Source of the DNA: Winogradskyella pacifica
GTDB taxonomy: Bacteria > Bacteroidota > Bacteroidia > Flavobacteriales > Flavobacteriaceae
Length of the DNA: 64,000 nt
Assembly: GCF_013403915.1 (NCBI RefSeq)
Contig: NZ_JABFDI010000009.1
Span: forward strand, 1-64,000
Direction: 5' to 3'
Made by a program: the position numbers and the translations under genes. This document shows positions 26,537 to 34,644 of this stretch, one piece after another. Within the stretch, counting starts at the first letter, position 1; each line of letters begins with the position of its first letter. The notes under the pieces are model-generated. The model was not told where the DNA came from. It did no database searches and saw only the letters and a list, made by a program, of their open reading frames with translations.

Positions 26537-27634
26537 TTGAGCGCAAACCGTTTATATTTTATAGATGCTGTTAGAGCATTTGCTATCTTAATGATGCTAC
26601 AGGGGCACTTTATAGATACACTGCTAGAACCTTCATATAGAAACCATAGTTATACCGCTTTTAAAGTTTGGGAATATTTAAGAGGTATTACTGCACCAAC
26701 CTTTTTTACGATTTCGGGTCTCATTTTTTCATATTTATTAATAAGAGCGAAGCAAAACGGAACGATTAAGAAGCGTATGCAAAAGGGCCTAATGCGAGGA
26801 TTTATGCTTATTGGTATTGGTTATTTGTTGCGTGCCCCAATTTTTGAATGGCTAACGGGTAAATTTTCAAGTTATTTTTTAGTTATAGATGTACTGCAAT
26901 GCATCGGACTCTCACTTATACTTATTGTATTTATCTACAGGCTCGCATTAAAAAAAACATTGCTGTTTTCAATCATTATGTTACTTCTAGGTTTGGCTAT
27001 TTTTATGACCGAACCCCTATATCGCTATTTGGAATTACCTGAAATTCCTGTAGTGTTTTCAAACTATTTTTCTAAGGCAAATGGTTCTATTTTTACTATA
27101 ATCCCATGGTTTGGTTATGTGGCATTTGGTGCTTTTATAGCCACGTTATTTTATCGTTATGTCGAACGACCTAAATTCAAAATAGCCATTGTATCTAGCT
27201 TTTTTGTCTTCGGAATTGCGTTCATTTTTGGATCATCTGAATTATTAATGAAACTCTATTACGTCTTAGACTTTTCAATTTTAAAAGAGGTTGCTTATTA
27301 TAATTATTTGTTCACCAGACTAGGCAATGTGCTAATTCTCTTTTCCTTATTCTATTTAGCAGAGAACTATATAAAACAACCGTTAATTCTAAAAATTGGA
27401 CAGAAAACGCTATCCATTTACGTTATTCATTTTATAATCATTTATGGTAGTTTTACTGGCCTTGGACTACACCAGCTAATTGGTAGAACTTTAGAGCCTT
27501 GGCAAGCTGTAATTGGAGCTATACTATTCCTTTCTGTTGTTTGCTTTATCTCGTTTTATTATGCAAAAACGAATGAATTTGTTTATTATAATTTGCAAAA
27601 GATTATTGACAAGATTAAGAAATACACACGCTAA
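26537..27634 (+). CDS. Membrane acyltransferase, heparan-alpha-glucosaminide N-acetyltransferase / DUF1624 type
   Basis: A 365-residue polytopic membrane protein with about ten hydrophobic segments. The N-terminus YFIDAVRAFAILMMLQGHF carries the Arg and His typical of DUF1624/HGSNAT-like acyltransferases, which pass acyl groups across the membrane to sugars or lipids. The start codon is TTG at 26537: the conserved N-terminal motif begins within eight residues of it, and the first in-frame ATG (residue 19) would remove it. The acceptor is unknown. It is followed after 35 bases by a small lipoprotein gene. Confidence 0.8.
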   Translation: MSANRLYFIDAVRAFAILMMLQGHFIDTLLEPSYRNHSYTAFKVWEYLRGITAPTFFTISGLIFSYLLIRAKQNGTIKKRMQKGLMRGFMLIGIGYLLRAPIFEWLTGKFSSYFLVIDVLQCIGLSLILIVFIYRLALKKTLLFSIIMLLLGLAIFMTEPLYRYLELPEIPVVFSNYFSKANGSIFTIIPWFGYVAFGAFIATLFYRYVERPKFKIAIVSSFFVFGIAFIFGSSELLMKLYYVLDFSILKEVAYYNYLFTRLGNVLILFSLFYLAENYIKQPLILKIGQKTLSIYVIHFIIIYGSFTGLGLHQLIGRTLEPWQAVIGAILFLSVVCFISFYYAKTNEFVYYNLQKIIDKIKKYTR

Positions 27635-27669
27635 ATTCACTATTTTTAGTACGTCTAAACACCGTTATT

Positions 27670-28122
27670 ATGAATTCATTCCGCATACTAATTTTACTTA
27701 GTGCCTTAAGCCTATTCTCTTGTAATCGCATTGCAAACAAAACTAAAGAAGGTTTAAATAAAGGCGGTGAAATCGTTGGTGAATCTGCCACAGAATTCTT
27801 TGATGGTGTTTCGGAAGGCGTTGACAAAACCTTAGAATGCAAAATTATATTATCAGATAGCTTGTTAAAAAAAGGATTAAAAACAGGAGTCTACACTATT
27901 GATACTCAAAATCATAGTAACAACAACAAACTCACCTTATATTTCATTTTTAAAACAGCGCTTAATGCCGAAGTAATCGCCAAGGCTTATAATAAATCTG
28001 GATTAGAAATCGGTAGAGCAAAAACCACAATACAAGGACAAAAAGGCGATGCTGGTTATTTTGAGTTTTTATTTGACCAACAGACAGACATCGGTTATAG
28101 AAATACAATTACTATCGACTAA
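27670..28122 (+). CDS. Hypothetical small lipoprotein
   Basis: A 150-residue protein with a lipoprotein signal (LSALSLFSCNRI, cysteine at residue 18). The mature protein has a Gly-rich amphipathic stretch (NKGGEIVGESATEFFDGVSE), then a compact beta-rich part. No known domain was recognised. It is probably in one transcript with the acyltransferase upstream and ends at a hairpin. Confidence 0.7.
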   Translation: MNSFRILILLSALSLFSCNRIANKTKEGLNKGGEIVGESATEFFDGVSEGVDKTLECKIILSDSLLKKGLKTGVYTIDTQNHSNNNKLTLYFIFKTALNAEVIAKAYNKSGLEIGRAKTTIQGQKGDAGYFEFLFDQQTDIGYRNTITID

Positions 28123-28124
28123 AA

Positions 28125-28156
28125 AAAGACCATCTCGTTAAAGATGGCCTTTCCTT
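28125..28156 (+). terminator. Terminator after the small lipoprotein gene
   Basis: CCATCT and AGATGG pair around CGTTAA, extended by flanking A and T bases and followed by TTTCCTTTT. The stop codon lies immediately before it. Confidence 0.65.
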
Positions 28157-28216
28157 TTCATAGCAATTAAATCCCATTCGAATAAAAGAACATGAGTTAA
28201 TAGCACTCTACTTACG

Positions 28217-28224
28217 TACTTTTG
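28217..28224 (+). promoter_or_regulatory. -7 promoter element of the NTF2-like gene
   Basis: TACTTTTG matches TAnnTTTG and lies 42 bases before the ATG at 28266. Confidence 0.5.
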
Positions 28225-28265
28225 TACGGAATGGTTTTATAAATCTTTAAATTAATTTGAATATT

Positions 28266-28739
28266 ATGGAAAACATCATAGAAAAATTTTATACAGCCTT
28301 GAATAATTCGGACGGTACAACCATGGCATCTTGTTATCATGATGATGTGGTTTTTGAAGATCCTGCATTTGGAATTTTAAAAGGAGAACGCGCCAAAGCC
28401 ATGTGGCTGATGCTTTGTGCTTCTCAAAACGGAAATGGATTTAAAGTTGAATTCTCTAATATAACGGCTAACAACAAAACGGGTTCTGCACATTGGGAAG
28501 CGCACTATACGTTTAGCAAAACAGGACGACAAGTACATAATAGTATTGATGCGTCTTTTGAATTTAAAGAGGGCTTAATTATAAAGCACACTGATGAATT
28601 CGACATACATAAATGGGCAAAACAAGCAATGGGAGTAAAAGGTATTTTCTTTGGGGGCATGCAGTTCTTTAAAAATAAGCTTCAAAGCCAGACTAATTCT
28701 ATGCTAGATAAATTTATGAAAGCAAAAAAAGCCGTATAA
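28266..28739 (+). CDS. SnoaL-like / NTF2-fold polyketide-cyclase-like protein
   Basis: A 157-residue protein of the NTF2-like superfamily (SnoaL-like): IIEKFYTALNNSD, YHDDVVFEDPAFG and HWEAHYTF are the usual alpha+beta cone features. Family members bind small hydrophobic molecules or act as isomerases; the role here is unknown. The ATG at 28266 is preferred to a TTG three codons earlier. The stop codon lies within the following hairpin. Confidence 0.82.
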   Translation: MENIIEKFYTALNNSDGTTMASCYHDDVVFEDPAFGILKGERAKAMWLMLCASQNGNGFKVEFSNITANNKTGSAHWEAHYTFSKTGRQVHNSIDASFEFKEGLIIKHTDEFDIHKWAKQAMGVKGIFFGGMQFFKNKLQSQTNSMLDKFMKAKKAV

Positions 28740-28749
28740 AATACGGCTT
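28729..28749. terminator. Hairpin between convergent genes; strong terminator on the minus strand
   Basis: AAGCCGTAT, loop AAA, ATACGGCTT. On the minus strand it is followed by seven T and ends the beta-propeller lipoprotein gene; on the plus strand only AGTTT follows. The stop codon of the NTF2-like gene lies in its loop. Confidence 0.75.
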
Positions 28750-28775
28750 AGTTTAAACTTATAAAAAGGCTCTTT

Positions 28776-29816
28776 TTAATCTTCTAAATATACTGCAGAT
28801 GCAGAAGCAAGTGTACTATTAAAAGAAGGCGCTATATTTCCACCAGCTGAAAAGTTAGAAAAACCTAATATACGACCACCACCGTTTCCGGCTTCTGCGA
28901 TATAAATAACCTCATTATCAGAGTCATAAGCGACATCAACAGGATTCCCCATCAACGTTGAAGATCCAGACACTCTTACTTGATTTCCTGAAACCGCCAT
29001 GACATCACCATTTGCTACAGCATTAAATTTATTAGTAAAACCTGAAATGATATGAAACCCTCCATCGTCTTCAACGTTTGTAGCATCTCCAATATCTGTC
29101 ATAATTAAAGTATCCGAAGAACCATCGTAAGTTATACCATGTGTTCTAACAATACCTTCAATAGTAATTCTTTTAGTTGCACTAACTGTAGCGTCAGTAG
29201 TATTGGCCAAGAAATCATTAAATACTGCTAAATCACTAGTGGCATCCACTACAGCATATAAATCGTTACCAATAAATGTAATTCCCCAAAGTTTGAAATC
29301 TGTGGTAATCACATTTCGTAATAAGAAACTGCTGCCAGAATAAGTATACACAAATAACCTTCCATCGGGAGTGGTATCATCACCATCTACATCAGCATTA
29401 TCTGCTACGACAAAAAGATTTCCATTTACAGCCATTTCTCTTGGACTAGACATGTCGTTTGTTCCTAAAAAATCTGCGTTTAATACACTTCCGCTAACCA
29501 AATCATCAATATTGGCAAAACCTTCTATACTATTGTTAGATCTTGATACTTGATAAACTGATTCAGAATCATCGTCATAAAATATTCCATCAGCTGCAGT
29601 AGAGGATGTTATTAAAGTTTTTGTTTCAATATTTTGTTCAGATTCAAAATCATAAACAGAAATATTTCCATTTGAATTATTGGAAGCATATAATGTAACA
29701 GAGTCGTAATTATCGCCCCCATCATTGTTGTCGTCATCATCATCACTACACGATGTAAATGTTACACCAAGTGTTAATAATAAAACGAAAATTGAATTGA
29801 AATTCTTGTTAATCAT
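28776..29816 (-). CDS. Surface-type lipoprotein with beta-propeller-like fold
   Basis: A 346-residue lipoprotein. The cysteine C23 is followed by SDDDDDNNDGGDN; an acidic tract right after the lipidated cysteine is the export signal that sends Bacteroidota lipoproteins to the cell surface. The rest is made of repeated short beta segments (LYASNNSNGNISVYDF, LFVVADNADVDGDD, IYIAEAGNGGG), as in YncE/NHL-type propellers. There are no catalytic motifs. The ligand is unknown; binding of a surface ligand is the likely role. Confidence 0.8.
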   Translation of the reverse strand: MINKNFNSIFVLLLTLGVTFTSCSDDDDDNNDGGDNYDSVTLYASNNSNGNISVYDFESEQNIETKTLITSSTAADGIFYDDDSESVYQVSRSNNSIEGFANIDDLVSGSVLNADFLGTNDMSSPREMAVNGNLFVVADNADVDGDDTTPDGRLFVYTYSGSSFLLRNVITTDFKLWGITFIGNDLYAVVDATSDLAVFNDFLANTTDATVSATKRITIEGIVRTHGITYDGSSDTLIMTDIGDATNVEDDGGFHIISGFTNKFNAVANGDVMAVSGNQVRVSGSSTLMGNPVDVAYDSDNEVIYIAEAGNGGGRILGFSNFSAGGNIAPSFNSTLASASAVYLED

Positions 29817-30005
29817 AATTGTGTTTTTTTGAGTTAATACTTTGTACTTATATATACGAAAAAATCAAGTTTTGGTTTTTTTAAAATTTAAAACCAAGAA
29901 ACACAACACACACAAAAGCCTAATTATCAATAAATTAAGTTGATAGTTTTTTGCTAACTTTAACAAATAGAAATGTAAGAAATATCCTAAAAAATGATAC
30001 TAATG

Positions 30006-30039
30006 AAAAAAGCCATCTAATTAAATCAGACAGCTTTTT
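30006..30039 (-). terminator. Terminator downstream of the lysophospholipid acyltransferase gene
   Basis: AAAAAGC and GCTTTTT, with an inner TCT/AGA pair, enclose a loop; on the minus strand a T-run follows. Otherwise the gap 29817-30133 contains only an inverted repeat, TTGGTTTT/AAAACCAA at 29872-29897, and no convincing gene. Confidence 0.6.
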
Positions 30040-30133
30040 GGGGCAATGTTTCTTTTTAGGGACTTGGAGTTTACTTTATGTTTCATTGCAATATGAATAC
30101 TTCAATTCTCGTGCCAGAATATATATCGGAATT

Positions 30134-30682
30134 CTAGCTGTATTCTTTTACCTTTCCTTCAACACCCTTAAAATAGGATTTCATGTATTTAAAATCAGCT
30201 TCTAAATTATCTGTTGGATAGAATGGTTCTGACACTTTATTCTGTTTATTTTTAAAATCGAAAGTGTACATTATAATTGGCACGTTAGCTCGTTTAGCGA
30301 TATAGTAAAACCCTGTTTTCCAGTTCTCAACTTTTTTCCTAGTCCCTTCTGGTGATAATGCCAATCTAAACTCGTCTTCTCCTTCAAATAATTTAGCTAT
30401 CGTTTCTACTTTATTTTGGCCCGAAGTTCTATCTAAAGCTTTTCCGCCTACTGCTCTAAAATAATAGCCAAATGGCCATACAAAGAGCTCCTTTTTTCCT
30501 ACAAAATTAGTTTTTACCTGGGTGACACTTCGTAACAAAAGAGACAAATAAAAATCAACCCAACTCGTATGCGGAGCTGCAATGATTACAGCTTTCTTAA
30601 CGGTATCTTTAGAAAAGTTGGTATTTCCAACCACTTTCCAACCCATGACTTTAAAATATATGAATTTAGCTAACCAACGCAT
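30134..30682 (-). CDS. 1-acyl-glycerol-3-phosphate acyltransferase-like (PlsC fold)
   Basis: A 182-residue lysophospholipid acyltransferase. The catalytic H-x4-D box is HTSWVD (H38, D43), and PEGTR at 111-115 is the phosphate-binding motif. It is smaller than standard PlsC (about 240 residues) and belongs to the short flavobacterial group. It follows the KdnB-like gene on the same strand after 108 bases, so a part in building or repairing envelope lipids fits. Confidence 0.88.
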   Translation of the reverse strand: MRWLAKFIYFKVMGWKVVGNTNFSKDTVKKAVIIAAPHTSWVDFYLSLLLRSVTQVKTNFVGKKELFVWPFGYYFRAVGGKALDRTSGQNKVETIAKLFEGEDEFRLALSPEGTRKKVENWKTGFYYIAKRANVPIIMYTFDFKNKQNKVSEPFYPTDNLEADFKYMKSYFKGVEGKVKEYS

Positions 30683-30790
30683 CTAGCACTATTATTTATT
30701 AATTTTTAATAACTTCTTAAAAGTGTTCTGCCGATACCATTGACTTCTATAAAAATGAATTTATCGAATATACTTAAAGCCCTATCAGAA

Positions 30791-31873
30791 TTACATTTTT
30801 TTGTAAAGCTCTAGAAGCTTTTCTCTGGTGATAATGGTTTTCCAGTTTTTACCAATAGCATTTTCCCATAATGGTTCTAAACTTAGCGCGACATCAATCA
30901 TAATATCAAACTGAGCTTGTTCTAAATCTGCACAAACCCCTACAGGTATTTCAATATTATGCTTGGCTTTCATCTGTTTAAAGATAGCTACTCCTTCAGG
31001 ATAAAACTCTTCTAAATGATCAAAAACGATACAGTTTCCAATACCATGTTTTACACCTAAGAGATATCCTAAACCATAACTCATAGCATGTGCGACACCA
31101 ACTTGCGAGTAAGCAATACTCATACCGCCATGCCAAGACGCCATCATTAATTTGTCTTGTGCTTCTTCGACACTTAGGGAATCTCCTAAAAATATTTCTT
31201 TACAAAGTTCGTAGGCCTTTTCACCATAACTTTCACTAAAAGCATTGAGATATGTTCCTGTAAGCGACTCTACACAATGTACAAAGCAATCCATACCTGT
31301 ATAAAACCACTGATCTTTTGGAACATCTTTAGTTAATTCTGGATCTAAAATCACTTGATCAAAAGGAGTAAAATCACTATTGATACCCAGTTTACGCACT
31401 GGGCCAGTTAAAATTGTGGTTCTAGACACTTCTGCACCTGTACCAGAAATTGTTGGAATACCAACATGATAAATCGCAGCATGTTTAATTAAGTCCCAAC
31501 CTTGGTAATCTTTTGATTCTCCTTTATTGGTTAGCATTAATGATACTGCTTTGGCAATATCTAAAACGGTACCTCCACCAATACCAATAATACCAGAAGG
31601 CAATTCGCTATATTCTAATATGATATCTTCAACTAACTGATCGATTTGACCTGTGCTTGGCTCTTCTTTGGTCGGTACATATATAATCTTATCCTTATAA
31701 GACAATGTAATGCGAGACGTTAACCAATGATTGCCTTTAAAGACATCATCAACATAAAATATAAATGGTGCATTGCGTCCTTTGCGCTTTAGAGAGAGGA
31801 TCTCATCGAGTTGATTAAAACTTCCTCGTCCAAAAACAACTCTGGACACCATTGGATAATTTTTGAATATCAT
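30791..31873 (-). CDS. kdnB: Iron-containing alcohol dehydrogenase, probable Kdo 8-oxidase (KdnB-like)
   Basis: A 360-residue Fe-dependent alcohol dehydrogenase. GIGGGTVLDIAK at about 97-108 binds NAD. The metal ligands D195, H199, H262 and H276 are visible in GMDCFVHC, GVAHAMSYG and GVKHGIGN. The start YPMVSRVVFGRGSFNQLDEI resembles KdnB of Shewanella, which oxidises C8 of Kdo so that KdnA can aminate it to 8-amino-Kdo. kdsB, which activates Kdo, is in the same co-oriented cluster, which supports the call. No KdnA-like aminotransferase is in the window. A generic short-chain alcohol oxidase is the alternative. Confidence 0.75.
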   Translation of the reverse strand: MIFKNYPMVSRVVFGRGSFNQLDEILSLKRKGRNAPFIFYVDDVFKGNHWLTSRITLSYKDKIIYVPTKEEPSTGQIDQLVEDIILEYSELPSGIIGIGGGTVLDIAKAVSLMLTNKGESKDYQGWDLIKHAAIYHVGIPTISGTGAEVSRTTILTGPVRKLGINSDFTPFDQVILDPELTKDVPKDQWFYTGMDCFVHCVESLTGTYLNAFSESYGEKAYELCKEIFLGDSLSVEEAQDKLMMASWHGGMSIAYSQVGVAHAMSYGLGYLLGVKHGIGNCIVFDHLEEFYPEGVAIFKQMKAKHNIEIPVGVCADLEQAQFDIMIDVALSLEPLWENAIGKNWKTIITREKLLELYKKM

Positions 31874-31914
31874 TTACTTTCTATCTTTAACAAAAATAAC
31901 AACTTAGTTTATAT

Positions 31915-32538
31915 TTAATAACTATTTAAATGAAATTGTAATTTTTCATTAAATAGCCCAATATGATAGCCATCTACCAAGGCATGATTTACACTGATAG
32001 CGACTTGCATTTCTTTTTTTGACCCTACACTTTCCATTTTGCTAAATGCTAATTTTGGTATAGATTCTTTATCTCCTTTAAACGGTTCTTTATGACCTGT
32101 AAAATTCACCCATGGCAAAGACGAACAATGCACACAATCTATTGAGTTTACAGGTGGAAATAAATCATTAGAACCGAATATTCTTTCTTTTTCTTTTAAA
32201 AAATTATTCTGAAATTTAAGAATATCTTTATCATACTTTACAAATGAAAAACCAAAGGTTTTATTAGGCCTTAAAATAGTTGGTGATGCATGAATGGTAT
32301 CAAAAACTACAACTTCATTCGATTCATTTATTCTGTATTTTAAATTCTCAACGTCATTTATAGCCAGCATTGTAGCATGTAAATAGGTTACAAAAAATGA
32401 AGGTTCGTTATGACGTGAATACGCATAAGCATTGGTTACATCAACTTTAAATGTGACGCCAAAATAAGGATCTTCAAATGTATTAAAGAACTCAAAATGC
32501 GCCTGTCTATTCCATGTATGCTTATCTATTACTTTCAA
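31915..32538 (-). CDS. Chloramphenicol acetyltransferase-like (CAT fold) acyltransferase
   Basis: A 207-residue protein of the classical CatA family. The N-terminal WNRQAHFEFF matches the family start, and the catalytic histidine H185 lies in VNHALVDGYHIG with the structural D189. Chromosomal CAT-like proteins in Bacteroidota often lack proven drug activity. Its position between a HAD phosphatase and a KdnB-like dehydrogenase, with a 4-base gap to the former, suggests an envelope-sugar or unrelated acetyl transfer. It should not be read as resistance without a test. Confidence 0.82.
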   Translation of the reverse strand: MKVIDKHTWNRQAHFEFFNTFEDPYFGVTFKVDVTNAYAYSRHNEPSFFVTYLHATMLAINDVENLKYRINESNEVVVFDTIHASPTILRPNKTFGFSFVKYDKDILKFQNNFLKEKERIFGSNDLFPPVNSIDCVHCSSLPWVNFTGHKEPFKGDKESIPKLAFSKMESVGSKKEMQVAISVNHALVDGYHIGLFNEKLQFHLNSY

Positions 32539-32542
32539 TTTC

Positions 32543-33247
32543 TTAATTAAAATGTTTTAAAATTTCGGTTAAACTATGCTCTGTTTTATATTCTGCACCA
32601 TTCGATTCTTGTTTAGAAACTTGTTCATGTTGCCACGTTGTATGAAACGGTACATGAATAGCTTTTGAGCCAATTTTCACTAAAGGCAAAATGTCTGATT
32701 TTAATGAGTTCCCTATCATTAAAAACGATTCTGGTTCAATATCTAATCGTTTTAATAATTGCATATAATTAGTATCATGCTTTTCACTTAGCACTTCTAT
32801 GTGATGAAAATATTTTAACAATCCCGATTTTTCTAGTTTTCGTTCTTGGTCTAATAAATCACCTTTTGTGGCAACAATTAACTTATAATCTTTAGATAAT
32901 ATTTTTAAAACCTCTTCTACTCCATCTAACAGCTCAATTGGCTTATTAATCATGTCCTTACCGATGACCAATATTTTAGATATAATTGCATTAGATACTG
33001 TTCCATTAGATAGTTCAACGGCCAATTCAATCATAGATAAAATAAACCCTTTTACACCATAACCGTATGTAGGAAGGTTTTTAATCTCCATTCTAAATAG
33101 CTCTTGGTCTATCTTATTAGGTGTTTCATAATGCGATAATAATTGACCGACTTCTTCTTCCGCTTCTCTAAAATAGGTTTCGTTGACCCAAAGCGTATCG
33201 TCGGCATCAAAGCCTATTACTTTTATGTTACTATAATCTACTTCCAC
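32543..33247 (-). CDS. HAD-family hydrolase
   Basis: A 234-residue phosphatase. Motif I is [13 protein letters not shown] near residue 12 (nucleophile and acid/base aspartates); IVATKGD is motif II and [12 protein letters not shown] is motif IV. It is longer than KdsC (about 170 residues) and carries a cap domain, so it is more like YjjG or phosphoglycolate phosphatase. It overlaps kdsB by ten bases, so the two are translated together; a role on a sugar phosphate of the Kdo route is inferred only. Confidence 0.88.
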   Translation of the reverse strand: MEVDYSNIKVIGFDADDTLWVNETYFREAEEEVGQLLSHYETPNKIDQELFRMEIKNLPTYGYGVKGFILSMIELAVELSNGTVSNAIISKILVIGKDMINKPIELLDGVEEVLKILSKDYKLIVATKGDLLDQERKLEKSGLLKYFHHIEVLSEKHDTNYMQLLKRLDIEPESFLMIGNSLKSDILPLVKIGSKAIHVPFHTTWQHEQVSKQESNGAEYKTEHSLTEILKHFN

Positions 33248-33966
33248 AAACGCTTCGCTTTTTCTAAATCTTCTGGTGTATCAATTTCTACACCTTGAAT
33301 TTTGGTTTCTACCATTTTTATACGTTTGCCATATTCTAAATATCTGATGCATTCAATTTTCTCAGAAGCTTCAAGAAATTGCATTGGCAGCACCGTAAAA
33401 TCCAATAAAGCTTGTTTTCTAAAGGCATAAATTCCTTTGTGCTTAAAATAACGCGCGCCAACATTGGCATCTCTAGGATACGGAATTGGACTTCGAGAAA
33501 AATACAAGGCAAAATTCTGCTGATCTACGATGACCTTTACAGTGTTTGGATTATTAATTTCTTCTAAATCTTCAATTTCTACCATTAAAGAAGCTAAATC
33601 AATTTCCTTCTCCTTATCATCTTTAAAAACCTCAATCACTTTTGCTAGACTTTCACCCTCTGTAAAAGGTTCATCTCCTTGTACATTTATGACAATATCA
33701 CAATCGACATCAGCAACAGCTTCAGCGATTCTATCGCTTCCAGACTCATGTTCATTAATACTCATAATGGCTTTACCACCATTACTAACGATTTCGTTAA
33801 AAATAATATCGCTATCGGTCACCACATACACTTCACTAAACAACTTAGTCGCAACAGTGGCTTCATAAGTTCTTAGAATTACAGATTTACCCGCTAAATT
33901 TTGCATCAATTTACCTGGAAATCGGGATGCACTATAGCGTGCAGGAATCATGGATATAATTTTCAT
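33238..33966 (-). CDS. kdsB: 3-deoxy-manno-octulosonate cytidylyltransferase
   Basis: A 242-residue CMP-Kdo synthetase, which activates Kdo with CTP for joining to lipid A. The N-terminal [15 protein letters not shown] is the nucleotide-binding signature, and INVQGDEPF holds the metal-binding aspartate. Length and motifs match the family. It is the first gene of a minus-strand group of HAD, CAT-like and KdnB-like genes (33966 down to 30791). Confidence 0.95.
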   Translation of the reverse strand: MKIISMIPARYSASRFPGKLMQNLAGKSVILRTYEATVATKLFSEVYVVTDSDIIFNEIVSNGGKAIMSINEHESGSDRIAEAVADVDCDIVINVQGDEPFTEGESLAKVIEVFKDDKEKEIDLASLMVEIEDLEEINNPNTVKVIVDQQNFALYFSRSPIPYPRDANVGARYFKHKGIYAFRKQALLDFTVLPMQFLEASEKIECIRYLEYGKRIKMVETKIQGVEIDTPEDLEKAKRLWK

Positions 33967-34012
33967 CTATGTGATTTGTATAATGAACGAATTCAATTTC
34001 AAAAATAAGGTT

Positions 34013-34585
34013 TTAAGATGATTTTGGTCTATTTGGTCGTATCTTTTTATAGAGTTTATAAATCAAATAAAATATAAATATGACTAAGATTATTGCTAAA
34101 ATCGGTAAGAATATAGAGACAATAGACATTACAACTGATGTACCTGTTTCAATTGTTGAAACAATTGGGTTTCCAAAGCCTGCAGTAGAGACGGTAGACC
34201 CTAAACGTGTTGCACTTGCTGAGCTTTTAACAGCAGCTGCAGTTCCTCCGCCAGCTATAATTGCTAAAGCCCAAGTGATTACAGGACTTAAATCTGCCAC
34301 GGTCGAAACCATAACAGCTGTACCAGCTACAGTTGCTAACGGAATAGCGATGCTATCTAATAAATTATCGACCACAGGAATGTAATAGGCCACAATTTCA
34401 ACCAAAGTTGCTATACCTAGAGTAATTACAGCAGTTACACTACCAATCCATTGCCAAGACTCATTAAGTTCCCAGACATTAAAATAGGCAGCTAAACTTA
34501 ACGCAAACAACGGTAAAAAGACTCTAAAACCAACAGAAGCTGAAAGTCCGATGCCTAAGAAAATGCTTAAAATTGTTTCTGTCAT
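34013..34585 (-). CDS. DUF4126 membrane protein
   Basis: A 190-residue protein of the DUF4126 family with about five hydrophobic segments, a Gly-rich middle (AIIAGGGTAAAVKSSASATRLGSTVS) and a basic tail. The function of the family is unknown. A four-copy 8-base tandem repeat lies just upstream of its start codon. Confidence 0.85.
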   Translation of the reverse strand: MTETILSIFLGIGLSASVGFRVFLPLFALSLAAYFNVWELNESWQWIGSVTAVITLGIATLVEIVAYYIPVVDNLLDSIAIPLATVAGTAVMVSTVADLSPVITWALAIIAGGGTAAAVKSSASATRLGSTVSTAGFGNPIVSTIETGTSVVMSIVSIFLPILAIILVIFIFYLIYKLYKKIRPNRPKSS

Positions 34586-34602
34586 GATTTTTAGATTAGC
34601 TA

Positions 34603-34634
34603 GATTTTTAGATTTTTAGATTTTTAGATTTTTA
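34603..34634. repeat. Short tandem repeat, GATTTTTA x 4
   Basis: Four exact copies of an 8-base unit, flanked by related pieces (GATTTTTAGATTAGC on the left and ATCTAAAAAATC on the right). They lie between the helicase stop and the DUF4126 start, i.e. in the upstream region of the DUF4126 gene. Confidence 0.9.
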
Positions 34635-34644
34635 ATCTAAAAAA

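Noticed and set aside
29951..30205. An 84-codon plus-strand ORF with hydrophobic parts
   Set aside because: It starts only at TTG, contains a terminator hairpin of the neighbouring minus-strand gene and overlaps the 3' end of the PlsC-like gene.
31915..32538. CAT-like gene as a drug-resistance gene
   Set aside because: Chromosomal homologues in envelope-gene settings are common, and no mobile element or resistance partner is near; only the fold is supported.
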